NCBI GenBank assembly: GCA_030141605.1
Contig: JAQGDQ010000192.1
Location: 285,380 to 321,379, forward strand
Source: Tubiluchus corallicola
Lineage: Eukaryota; Priapulida; Priapulimorpha; Priapulimorphida; Tubiluchidae
Direction of reading: 5' to 3'
DNA: 36,000 bases
Shown: piece after piece, positions 1 to 13,400 of the stretch
How positions within the stretch are numbered: the first letter of the stretch is position 1
How the letters are laid out: each line of letters opens with the position of its first letter
Position numbers and translations under genes: made by a program
The notes under the pieces: generated by a model
What the model was told of the DNA's origin: nothing
What the model saw: the letters and a program-made list of their open reading frames with translations, nothing else
Database searches by the model: none

Positions 1-1339
1 AAATTAGGTTTCTGCCCTAATGCGATGGTCATGCGGCGAAAAGTGTTTTCAGTCACAACTCTTGAACGCTGATTTTCAAAGAAATTAAAAAAATGTTTCG
101 CAAAGAAACGAGGTAAAACGGACAAAATGTAGATATAGCTAAGAAAGTCACACGTTATTAAGAGTGCTTCTATTGTATCTATTGACAACATATTTTATCT
201 ATGACTTTATATAACAGTGCATTTGCTGTTAGATTAACGCGACAAATTTAAATGAATTGGACATATAGTTTTATTTTTTCTCTCTAATGGTTTCTAATGC
301 ATTTATAGCATCTAAATGCAAAGTGCGTGAGTTGTTAACAAACATGCCAACAAGCATGTGTATTAGCTGAGACTTGAAAATTTTGAAGTCTTTAAAAAGG
401 ACGTGAGATCTTCTAATATTTATCCATAATTTCATAAACGATTTCGTTGGTTTGCATCCAGCTTAAAATGGTTAGATACCTAATTGTAGATTACCTTTTC
501 CGAATGTGTCTGCCACTTCATATTTCTTCAGATGTAGGTTGTAACAAAATTCATTGCTCGACCGTTGATAGCCAATGTTAGCTCTGAGTATTTTATTTCA
601 CTATTTCGTTTATTGGGTTGCAGTGACGCATTCGAGAACTGGCGAATAATTGCAATCTGTTATCTTTTCAAAACGCGTTTACTTTTTAATATCGAATACC
701 TAAGTTAATATTAATAGATCATTAAAATTAGATATACCACAATCATTGTCGTTTCTGAGCTAGCGGTAACATGTGATATGATCATAGATATTCTTGTAAG
801 ATGTAACGTTTGTTTACAGCTGTGTTTGAGTAAATAAAAAACTTGGATAGGGAATTCAGACACTCACATTCTATGAAAAGCTAAAGGTGTTGCGGAAAAG
901 TGGTATTTTGGCTTATCTGTGTTTTGCATTTATTACCGATATAAGCTTTAATTAGCTTTTAATGTTTGCTAATATTTTACAAATAATTGCCTGATAAAGC
1001 CAGTTTTCATTGAATTTGATTCAATGTTTTCCTTTTAATGGCTCTTCTTAATTTGTGCTAATAATTTACAAGAACTGACTAACGCCAGCTTTGGGCGTTG
1101 GTTTGATAAATGCACGCAAAAATGTCCTACTATTACGATAGTATTATGGTAATTTAAAGCTAATCGTTTGCTGCGTCGGCGAACGAATCTATCAGATCTG
1201 GTAATAAGCCAGGCTTACAAAACTGCGCTGCATTGCGTTCGTATTAATGCGCACTCAATCTCGCTACCTGAGCTGTTGGGAATAACGTTTGATAGAGCTC
1301 CAAATCTAAAAACTGCAAGTACAAGGTGAAACTTACACG
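1..1339. other. Upstream intergenic / 5' flank
   Basis: AT-rich sequence without a convincing open frame or recognisable repeat. It should contain the promoter and 5' UTR of the micro-exon gene that starts at 1340. I see no clear TATA box close to that start, so the transcription start cannot be placed; upstream non-coding exons are possible. Confidence 0.4.
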
Positions 1340-1424
1340 ATGAAACCGACTGAGATAGCTCAGTGCATTTTTTGTTTGTTGTGTGTTTTTTGTTTAATAA
1401 CTGGGACATCTTCACAAGAACATG
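1340..1424 (+). CDS. Exon 1: signal peptide
   Basis: An ATG with A at -3 opens 28 codons plus one base. The protein starts MKPTEIAQ, followed by a hydrophobic core CIFCLLCVFCLI and a polar small-residue stretch TGTSSQEH, a textbook secretory signal peptide. Cleavage is likely near TGTSS. The exon ends in G before a GTAAGA donor (phase 1), and the frame would continue into the intron without the splice. The leftover G combines with AA at 8734 to give Glu. Confidence 0.75.
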
Positions 1425-4400
1425 GTAAGATATTTTTCAAAATTGATTAGTATAGTTTTTATGGGAACAGATACGAATTAATAAACAAACTACAGTAAGC
1501 TTAAATTGTTACTTTCATGTCTCTGTTGTTGTTATTAAAGCCTGAAGAAGTTATCATAGGCAGACAACCCCGGAATTTATTTATGATTTTTACTTGTTAT
1601 CGTTTTGAAAAACCATTGTGCTAAGAAGTCATGACAAAATCTGTACTTTTAGCAATAAACAATCCAGGTGTAGTGTATCAACTCTATTTAAAATATAATA
1701 TGATAAAATTACGATAAAAATAAACTAATTTTGCATTCTTTGTAATTGTATTTCATCTAGAAATAGATTTGTATGTACCCAGGAGAGGACATAAGTATGT
1801 GTTAAACTGTAGTGTTTCTTCACAAATGCATTGGTTTTCGAGAAACTTATCAGTTTATAAACAACTCGATTTCTTACCCAGTTTACAAATTAACGTTGTT
1901 AATTTCGTGTTTCCAGTTGAAAAAGTTCATTAGAAATATGCCTAGATGTTTAACATAAGACTTTTTGCCGATCTTATCATTATCATTCATAATTAGCCCA
2001 AAACTGGATTTTTATTTTCATTTAAGAAGAACAGAGTCATGTTTTTAGATATTCAACGAAATTTTATTCACTGCCAGCCACACGTTTACATTCATTAATC
2101 CCTCGTTCATTATTTTTCCTAGATTATTAAGGTCTCTAGGAAAATATTGGCATCGTCAGCAAACAAATGAAACATTAATTTATTTGAACAAAGATCATTT
2201 ATGTACGGCAATAATAACAGGGGACTCCAGGACCTGTATCGACATTTTAGCTGAATAAAAAATGTCGTCAATAAAGTCGAAAGAGATAAACAGTCGAGAT
2301 AATAAAGTTGACCACAAGTGACAAATACGAGAAGAATTTAAAACAAAGTTCGCAACATTGCGGACAAATTGTCAATTCTAGAGATTCTTGTATCGTGAAA
2401 GTATAATATACAATTACAATTAATTTGCCTTGCAAAGGTCATACTTTAGACTCAGTATTTACCAAGCCGGCAGTGAACACGTCGTGTAGCTGTAAAAATA
2501 TAAGCAGATAGACGGATGGATAGATGGATGAACGGAACAACCGACCCACCAACTAGCGGGCAGAGAGCCAGACAGATAGACAAAAAGATAGCTAGAAAGA
2601 CTAACTTACTGAATGAACAAAGGAACAAATAAATGAACGAATGAATGAATGAACGAGCAAATAAACGAACGAATAAATGAATGAATGAGTGAATAAATGA
2701 GAAAGAGGTAGGCAGGCAGACTGCCAGACAAACAAATATTTTAGATTTTTATCAATACAGAACTTGCAAAATAGAACAGCAAAAAAGTTATTTATTACTA
2801 CCATTTACAAAAGCCATCATGTAAACGTAGTAATTTTTAGCAGAAAATTATGATTTTTTATGGCACTTTTAGGTTTATTATACGCTTTTGTCGCTGTTGT
2901 TACTCGTTAACCACGGCATTTTGTCTTATTCGATTACTTAAATTACTTTAATTTAATGCAGTGCCCTTGAAATTTTTTGCCAAAGTTTAAACCTGTGATT
3001 CGTCGTTACTTTCGTTTTGCATGTATTTACAAGTAAACGGTGTAGAGGAACAGTTTCTTGAAGCCTGAGGAGCCGACGTGTCTACTTATATAGCTAATAT
3101 GCAGATGTCAGCTGCATGTGTTATATGGTATCGTATAAATCCTACAATGTGTGGTTTTAATTCTAAAAGTAATTAACTTGCTAACCCTTGAATTAGAGCT
3201 TACTGATTATACAGTCATGTGGCAGGCTAAATCATTGATTTCTCATGAACTAGCACTTTTTTATTTATTATTTATATTTATTCGTACACAATTTAATCTA
3301 TTATTATTACAGTGCGCATGGTTTTTAAGTATTAGATCTTATAATCACTTAATCAGGCTTAATCACCAGGCACATGTAATAACACGGATAGGTCTGAGAG
3401 TATCTCGTTTTGAAGCATCAAACTAGCAATGGTCTTCTTAAAGTATAGATTGTGACTTATTGCTTATACGATATGTTTGTATAACATGTGGTTTCTATAA
3501 CCATCAGTAATTTCTTTGAAGTTAATTGACCAACGACGCTCCTCTTGTATGAAACTCTTGCTCAGTAATTTAAGTTTTTTGGTCCAATTTTGAAAGTTTT
3601 CGCTATTGTTTTCTGCTATCTTGCTGACTCTAGAGCAGGTGTAAAGTCAGCCTGAAAAGAGCATGAAATTGTGTAAACTAAAATTACTGCGCTCTGAAAC
3701 CAAGGTGATACCACTGAAATTCTCATGAATCATAAAATCGGGAGCGAAATTGCAATTGGTTTTCTGTTATAATTATTAATAATTTTTAAGAAAATCATTG
3801 AAACTAATGAGGGACTTTTGAAATACCCTATGTTTTTTAACTTTAAATTTATTGATACACCACTTTATTGGTGCTAAAAATTTTGTAGTAAGTAATTGTG
3901 CATGTGTTTTATTAGTTGTTAACAATATGTTTATCTGAAATATACTACTTTTTACCTACTAACAATCATGGACCATCATGGACCAGTAACTTTCAAAGCT
4001 ATTCATAGTGTATCTATGTAGAATACAAATTCTTATTGTTATTCTTGTGCAGATTCAATTTTTGCATCATTAAGTATGGCGATTTTGTTTATATTAATTG
4101 GATTAGCATGTTCCCAATTGCATTTTTCTTTTTTTGACATATGCTGCTCGTAATAACGCATTATCCTTACAAATAGAAAATTTTTCTATGAATCAAAACA
4201 CTAAAAAAGCAGCGCAAAAGTTGCAAATGAGAACCTTAGTTTTTGAGAAACAATGTGTCAAAAGTCTATTAGAACTTAAAGTTTTTACGAAATTAGCCTA
4301 CCTTTCTTTATTATCGAGTGCTGACTGAAAGCCATCAGGAGATCATTTATTTTTAAATAAAACAGCATACGTGTCCTGAATTTATGGTTTTTCCAGCTCA

Positions 4401-7400
4401 AACTACTATTATAATGTACATTTCACCATAAAACCGAAAGCAGCTAATGTTCAGGCTCTATAAATAAAATTACGGTTCATTATTTTTCCAAGACTTATGC
4501 ATAAAAACTTTATTAACGCTATCTCATTAACTATTCTACACTTGTGACGTGCAGAATTTTAAAAAGCAAAATACTAGATGCGAGAAATAGAGAAAAATAA
4601 TACTGCAGTGAAAAAGATCCAAAACTTTAATTTTAAGTTAGAAGCCAGAGTAAGATAGTGACGGTAAGTGTCAGTTATGCAGGTCACACTGTACAGATTT
4701 GGCATAATAACCTGTAATAAAATTTAGTAACTGTAATATCCTCTCTGAATGACAAAAAATAAACAAATTTTAACCATTCTTTCATATAGGAACAAAAAAT
4801 ACTCACCAGCACTATGCCCTGCATTTTAATTATCAAAAGGATTTTGACATTTTGCGTTTGACATTATACATTTTTGTAAGGGCATCGAACACCTACAATT
4901 ACAAATACTGTTCCGAATGCAAAATGTGGAGAAACTCGTATTAAAGATAATACAAGTAATATCTGGAAAGTAACACAGTGACATTTGGAACTACGAACAG
5001 TGCATAAAGCAAAACTAGAATGTGCAACAAAACAAATTCAGCTTTAAAAACTTTTTTAAAATTTAAATCAGATTTTAATTTTATATATTCTAACTTATCT
5101 GATTTCAATACTAAGGTATTCTGAATAAAAATTGACCAATGGATTTCACATTTTTTTCAAAGCCAAACAATAGCTTTCATGTGCCGTTTTAGCTTCTTTA
5201 GTAAGCTCATGATTCTTGCCTACATATTTATAATACTCCTTGAACACATCATTGAGAACCTTACTTACTTCTTTTATGATAACTTCACTTAATGGCGTAG
5301 GTATTTCTTGAGCTATTTCCGCATGCCTGACGAGAAAGGCAAAGTGATAATCGTCTTTGGCAAACGATTTTAAAGAGCCTTTCGCTTTTAGGTCTTTCGC
5401 TCTCAGTTCCATTAGCAACTGAGCAGCAGCAGCATTCATATAACTTGACTCCCGTTCCAATGACAGATCACTTAGATCTGGCACTCCATTTTCGCTAAAT
5501 GTGAACTGCGTAATCGTATCTTCACCATACGTATCAAGCTTTTTTGTAGGCTCCTCAATTGGAGTTATACTCTTGAGCTTTTGACGTTTAAAAGCTTTGG
5601 CATGACTGTCATCTACCAGGGTGTCACTGATCATTGTCTGCGACGTCCCTGTGCCTTTTCTGACCACTGCAGCTGCTTGCAGATCTTTTAGGGTATAAAC
5701 ACGTGGTGAGCCGGGTGGTTCCTTGCCCAATGGTCTCTCCGTTTCACTGATGGTGCCTTGCCTCGTACTTATATCCTGTTTTCCTACTTGCACAGCATCA
5801 ATAGGCATTTGAGTATACCGCCCATTTCTATTAATTTCTGGCAACAATTGAGCTGCTGCAGTTTTTTCTCCCGCTTTCGTGTTTACCAAGGTTATTTTTG
5901 GTACTTTTGCCACATCTCGCTGTTTCGGCTCTATTTCATCAGATTTACTTCGCGGCATTTTATATTTAGTTTTCAACAACTTTTCACCACTACCACTGTC
6001 TGCGTCCTGTCGTTTCTTGTTGAAAATGCTTTGCAGGCTCGAGGCTTATATAAAGTTTCGAATAAGACTGTGAGAAATTACTGATATTAATCCAATCTGT
6101 AAGCTGAAAATCCTCGGGATTGTTCCATTGAATAATGTGCGAAATGTTAGCCACCAAAGAAGATGTTAATTTATTACAGCGCTTATATGGCGTGTATTGA
6201 TACTAAACAAGTCTTATTTAAAATAATATTTTATACCAACTGACCGTCTGAGTCTTTTATTGGAACACGTGGATTAAGTATTCGGCACCTGCAAACATTG
6301 TTAAACAATACCAAAAGATGGAATGGCTCAACAATAAATTCTAGTTTGACAACAATCACCAACGTCGGGTATTGTAGTAAAATACTGAACGATAAGTTCA
6401 GTAGTAGTAGTAAGTCTGGTACAGGTAAATTTGCTCCTGATAATTTCTGGTACACAGAAATTTTAGCACTGGGAAAATTGGGCATAGGAACAAGTGGATC
6501 CGGTACAAGGTAAAAATAGTGCGAAAGGCGTTTCGTGCTAGGAAAGTTTAGTGCTGGAAAAGTTTGGTACTAGGAAAGTTTAGTGCTGTTAAAGTCTGGC
6601 ACTATGAAAATTTGATACAAAGAAAATTTGGTGCAAGAAAAGTTTGGTACTACGAAAATATCTTTTATATAACCCACTGGTAAAAGTTAAAGAAGTTCAT
6701 TGCTGTATTTGTTTCTATTTGTTTTTTTTTGTTCATGTCCTTGTTTGTTTGTTGTTTGCTATTTCATTCAACGTCATTGTTGTTGTTGTTTGTCTGTTTC
6801 TTGCTCGCTTCATGGTTGTGATCATCATCGTCGTCGTCATCATCATCTTAATGATTAGTCACCTTTGTTACTTTTGTCAATATGTTGCTGTTGCTGTTGC
6901 CATTGGGCATTACCATTATTGTTGTTGTTGTCTTTTTGCTGTTATTATTGTTGTCGCTGTTATTGTCGATGTCGTCGATGTTGTTGTTACTATTGTTGTT
7001 GTTGCTGATTATGATGTTGTAGTTTGTTTATTTGTTTGTTTGTTTCTTGCATGCTGTTTTTGTATCATCTTCAGCATCATCATCGTCATCATTGCAGTCG
7101 TCATGTTACATTTGTTTTTTCATTGCTGTTGCTTTTGAAAATTATTTTGAAATGAGACTTAGAAATGTTCCTTCCTGTTTTGTACCAAATTTTTCAGTCC
7201 CAAACTTTCCTAGTACGAAATTTTTCCACTACCATTTTTTTCTTAGTGCCAAAATTTCCATACACTTTCTTAATACTAAACATTTCTAGTACAATATTTT
7301 CTTTCTACCAAATATTCCCTATAATAGATTTTCCTAGTACCGAAAATTCCTTGGACCTAAAAATCATAGTACCAAATTTACCTGTGCTCCTAGAATTAGT

Positions 7401-10400
7401 ATACTGCTAATTTTAACAAACTTTATAGGCCAGTATTAAACAATATACACTATATTTACAAGATAGTTTTATAAGTATGATATGTTTACAATAATGATGT
7501 TTACACAGGTGCACGGTAAGTTTGGCACAAGTAGGTTTGGTACAGGTAAGTTTGGTACTGGTAATTTTGGTACTAGGCTCATGTTATTACATTTGTTTCT
7601 GTTTTTTTTCACATCCTCTGTTGTTTGTTATTTGTCATTGTTGTTGTTTGTTTTTTCTTGTTTGCTCTTTTGTTGTGATTACTAAGACCACCACCACCAC
7701 CTTCATCATCATCATCATTATTACTGTTATTGCTACATTTGTCATTTTTGTTGCTGTTGCTGTCGTTATTGTTGTTGCTGCTGTTAACATTGTCAGCAGT
7801 GAACATCATAATTATCATTACCATCACCATCACCACTGTTACTGTTGTTGTTGTGCCTATAAATAACGATGGATGATTACAGTAATATTGATGATGATGA
7901 TAATAATGACGATAGTGATGATGGTAATATTAATGACGATGATAACAGTGATGATTATGCCAAAAATGACCATTATGATGATGTTGACAGTGACAATAAT
8001 TAAGACAATTGTAGCAAAAGTAAGAATGACAGCGATTGCTACTGCATACAGTAGTTACTGCTGGCACTACAATAAATTTTAAAATAATGTATCTGCGATG
8101 TTAAAAATTAGTGCGTTTTAGAAGGCTTATAAAGGTGGCTGTCATGGTAAGTTTGGTACTACTGGAAGGGGTCACGTACTAGAAAAGTTTGGGAAATACT
8201 GGCATAGCGTAGTAGTGCGCTATGTGAATGCATGGATGGGATAATCACGGATAAAATTTTGTCTGCCACACACTATTAATTACAATATGATGTTTATGAA
8301 CTTTTTAATAAACTAGACTTTCCTAGTACCAGATTTCCTCCCTACTGTATAAACTTTCTGTAGTTGAAACAATTATTTTATACTGAGATATAGAAATGAT
8401 TTCTTTCACATTTATTACCAAATTTTTCACTACCACACTTTTCTAGTACCAAGTTTTCCTCATATCAAACATTTCCCGTGCCACATTTTCCCAATACCAA
8501 AAATTCCTTGTACCTTAAACTGATAATACCAAATTTACCTGTACCAAAACTACGACATACCAAAAATTCCTAGTACCAAGTTTACCCGGTACGAAAATTT
8601 CTTCGTACCAAAATTACTTGTACTAAACTTATCTGTACCAAATTTACTTGTACCAAATTTTCCTACATCAGCTTACACAACATCGCAAACTAACTGATGT
8701 CTAATAGAAAGTAATATGTTTTGCAATTTTCAGAAATGGACGAAAGTTCAGAAACAGAATTATTACGGAAATTAGAGTCCTTGTTGAGGCTCAAGAGACT
8801 TTCCTTTTTATATGACAAAAATCAAGATGATTATCATACAGATACCGAAAAACGTGGCGTAAGTATAAGTTTGTTGCCGTTAGACAGAGATTATTTTGCC
8901 ATTAATCTGGTAGGTAAAGGAATAAAACATGACGTTACTTGTATTCCTCTGAATACAAGTGAGAAACAGTGAACACTTAGAAATTTTGAACCCTAAGCTT
9001 AATGGTAAAATTTCACCTGTAGCATTGTGTGTGAATCAATTGAATACAAATGGCAACAACACATTTTGTAATAGTAAAAGGTATGGTGTGGTGTATTGTG
9101 GTGAGATATAATGTAGTGTTATGTATTGTGGTATGGTATAATGTGGTGTGATGTATTGTGGTAAGGAATTATGTGGTATGCTGTATTGTGGTAAGGTATA
9201 ATGTGGTGTGATATAGTGTGATTTTGTGTGATGATGGTGGGATGTGGTGCCGTGATGTGCCAAGGAATGGTGTGGTATGGGTGTGCGATTCTGCGTATGC
9301 AGTGCATTGTTTGTATCATGTTGCATCATGCCGCATCAGATTGTATTACCTTGCATTTTTCTGTGTGTTTTTTACCTTGCCAGATAACATTTCGTAATTC
9401 ACTTTATGTAAAATTAAATCCATGATTTTTTACCTTCTATGTACTAAGTTATTTATACTAACTGCACATGTCGTTTCAGAATCAGAATAGTTTTATTTGC
9501 CTTCCAAATAATTATGAATACGGTACACATGCGTCCGTAATTTGTACAAACAATCGTATTGATCACTTTAAGGTCTTAATTCGTAAATGTGTTTATTGCC
9601 TAAAAATAGAATTTTAAATAGCAGTAACATGATTTTATCTAGCATAACTGATACAGATATTCGATATAACTCATTGTACTTCCAATATTGGAACTCATTG
9701 CTAACCTCTTCATTTATTATTTAACTAACCTCTGCCCCTCTTGTACAGATTTACCTTATGTATACAGTTTTATAATCTGCACACTTATTTGTTCTTATAT
9801 AGCACTTTGTGTATTGATTTAAATCTAAAACAAATAAATAAATAATCACTGGATTGTACATAATAATAATTTACAAAAGTTAAAGAAGGGAGCTATAGCA
9901 AAAACCAAATGGTCATCTTATCTGCCATCCCTGACTAGTGAACCTACTAATAGATGGTAAGTAGGCCTAGACATTATTATAGCAAAAATAACGAATACAA
10001 CAAAAAAAATTAATTAAAATTAAATTTTGGTAAGCAATTCTAGAAAATACAAATTACGCAAATTTATGCACAAAGTCAAAAAGAAAATTAATAAAGCAGG
10101 ATTTAATATACATGTAATAAAGCAAAGCATACATGTAGTTACTAAATATACAGAGAATAGCAAGCAAAATTAATCATATTATGCAACAGAGAATATGTTG
10201 AATATGAAATATGAAAGTGACAATGAACTGTCATATAGAAACAATACTTCTTTGGGCATGTAATGCTAGATTTTCTAAATTATTTATTATTTTTTATCAT
10301 TTTTTGCAATCACGCACAAATTAGAACTTTGGAAGCAAGGTAAGTTTTACCTTTCGTGTGTGTGTGTGAACGCCTGTGATTTAGATTTAGATATAGTTTA

Positions 10401-13400
10401 TTTCCGTAATAATACATCCAAACATCATAAATTAGTACAATACTGTACTAAGTTGTTAAATGTGGAAAAAGGATGGTGAATAGCCGAAAGAGGTCATCAA
10501 GTCAACCATCCTTACTCAGCAGAGATATTAAGACTACAATTGACGCGTGCTTATTATGAATTCAAATGAAATAAAACGAAGCAGTTTAATTACAAATAAT
10601 CAAATCAAGCTGTAAAGTAATTCATGCTTTTCAAGCAGTCAGGAAGAACGGTAAAAGCAAAAATATTATATTCAACTTACTCAAGCAATTAAACAAAGTA
10701 CCAAGGAACTCTTTTACAAGTACTAGGGTAATCAGTAACAAATCACTGTAAGACCCTTGCATACTGTGTGCACAAATCGTCCTTGATAGGCCCTTTGGCT
10801 TTTCAAGGAAAAAAGGAAGTCCTGTTTTGTTTCTGAAAGAGCTGAAAAAGAACAGGAAAGTCATCTCAAGTTTGCACTTTTAACTGCCTAATGAAATAGT
10901 TTTCTGGTTTTAATTGTTTCAATTCGATCATTTTTAAGTTTAAGTTTACATTTTTTCATGTGCAATGCTTTCATGAGCTAATAATTAGCGTGATATGAAA
11001 TAACATGACAACATTATACGACATGACATTTAAAATGACATTACGTGACATGGTATAACGTGACGTAACATGACATGACGTAGCGTGACGTGACATGATA
11101 TAACATGACAAGATATGACGCGACACTGCATGACGTGAAGTGACATGACATGACAGCTGTACAGCTATATATCATAGCTATAAAATTTCTTTGTTAATTT
11201 TTTGTCTGTCTGTTTTCTTTTTATGCTTGGCATTCCTATACAACTTCAAACAGATGGTAAGTTACCTATTTTATTAGAACTTACTAAAATTATCAAACCT
11301 GTCTTCTGTTTAATGAAACACATGCCTACATAGTCTGGAAGGGACCAAAATGATTATTGCTTTGCGGTGAATTTATCGACTTTTTTAAATATTAAGTTAA
11401 CATCATATAAGAAGCCTCGGTTGCGCCATCTCTTACACTTTTTAACACATCTACTGGTTGTTCAACGTTATTAAAATCTAAATGTGAATATATTCCCTAC
11501 ATCTCGTCATTCTCTATTATTTCATCATCTTTCTCACCACATTTCACACTCATTACCTTTCAGGCTTTCCTGCCCTTTATCTTGCACCTTGGGATAAATA
11601 AACTATGAAACAACGTAGAAAAGACTTAAGGCTGTCGATTATAGCCAGGGATTACACTGAGATTCAGATAAATTTAGCATATTTCATATAACGGAATTAA
11701 AATCACTAGTTTAAAAGTACATTAGCAATATAGGTTTGAGATTATCACTCATAGCATTTTATGAAGAATAGAAGGTAAATAACTACGTTATTTTATTTCC
11801 ATGGTTTTGTTGAACATGGGGCACGCACACTAGTTAAATCTTATGAGTTTTATTATTATCATTTATCGGTGATAATTCTATCTTTCTGATGAGCTCAAAG
11901 TTTTCACGCCATAAATAATTAGGCTGAAGTCCGCACTTATAATTGTTGCGCACTGTAAATTATTTGCCCAGCTGCAATAATAACGACAGAAACTTTGATG
12001 CCGTAGAATTTAATCTTTTTGCATGAATGTGATGAAAATCTTTACAAAACTGTAGAGCGTCTTCAGTCTGTAAATAAATGACTTAATTAGATTTTACTTT
12101 TCTGAAAGGCAAAACCTAAATATTTAATGCACAAGAATATTCTTTACTTACATAAAGCTAAAAAAATTCGTCTTGAAATATTATATCACCTACGTATACT
12201 GCCTTGTTGATCACAGAGCTTGTAGCAACAACGCTGTATAAAACTTGAAAATTTAAACTCCCGCGACGACCGTTAGACGCAGTACCTTTAACAGTAGGTA
12301 GATTGAAACGTTTGTTTGAAAAAGTAATTAGAGCATTCGTAGTGCACACTTCACTAACTAAACAAAAGTATAAATTACTGTATCTTGTCAAAATACGTTT
12401 TTGGTGAGTCAGTGGTGCACGCTGGGAAGGTGAGCCAGTGACATTTTATCGGTTGGCGCGGACCTTTTAAATAACAAAGAATTCTCTTGTCTGGTTACGT
12501 AAGTCTTTCAAACAGGTGTAAACGTAATGCAAAATAATGTAATTTTGTGTGGAAAATTTTTTAGGACATATTTTGAAATCGCCTTTCTTCCCCTTTAAGA
12601 AACACCTTTAAGAAATGAAATATAATACAATTTTTCACTAGCAATTAAACGATGAAGGGATTAATGGTGGTAAATTGAACTGTAAAATCAGATATGAATT
12701 TATGGCACCTACTTTAATTAAGATCAATTAAAAAATTCTTTTATTGCTTGGCTGCAGATGTGTCTCGTAAGTATGCGCTTGTTTTGTCCATAAATTTCTA
12801 TGTATTACGTAGAATTATCCATCAGTTATGAATGTAGTAGAGAATTTATTTGTTCATACCGCAACATTAAAAGAATTAGTACTGCCCGTTTGTTGTTTGC
12901 GTGACATTAAGTTTATATGCAATATACTCCCTTGGAATAGCATACCATTATAGTGTAGCTAATGTATAGTGTAGTAGCAGGGATAAAGGTGTGCTGGTGT
13001 CCTAAACATACCCAGATTTTGTGCTGAAATATTCCATGTGAATAAATTTCTGGGCCAGCAGTACACCACAATTTGATGTGTAGTTGTGCATAGCCAATAA
13101 GTTTAAGCCTTCATTTTTTGATAGCGTTAGATCCGCCAAATACTTTATCCGTCCCTGCTATGATGCTATGTAATGATATGAAAAACATCACAGCCTGCTT
13201 AGTTTGCTTATGTGTTAATCCGACCCTGTGTAACGTAGGGTCGGATTATTAACGTAATGTACTTGTTATTTATTTACCTTAATGTAACGACCATTGTTAT
13301 CTTCAATGCATGATATTTTAGATTAAGGCATTGCGTTTGTTTTTTTAAAAAAAAATTAGTTTTGATCACACATGAATGATATGATAATATTAAAAGTTCG

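Larger units (their letters stand above)
1425..8733. other. Intron 1 of the micro-exon gene (7.3 kb)
   Basis: Donor GTAAGA and acceptor TTTTGCAATTTTCAG. It contains, in order, a LINE remnant, a GAAT-type satellite, a minus-strand intronless gene and the foldback-like arrays. Stretches 2820-5100 and 6085-6400 show only short, unsupported ORFs. Confidence 0.6.

Noticed and set aside
3151-4328. Two open frames of 91 and 64 codons in intron 1
   Set aside because: Leu/Ile-rich or Lys/Asn-rich composition as expected from AT-rich DNA, with no splice or start context.
6644-8082. Val/Ile/Cys- and Met-rich open frames on the plus strand
   Set aside because: Low-complexity translation of TTG, ATC and GAT repeats in the foldback cores.
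8721-8972. A stand-alone small gene starting near 8721
   Set aside because: The region before 8734 is a good splice acceptor, and an ideal donor lies inside at 8859. As exon 2 it links in frame to a signal-peptide exon upstream and to the downstream chain.
12158-12391. 77-codon minus-strand frame
   Set aside because: No family recognised, no splice or promoter support, and a length plausible by chance.
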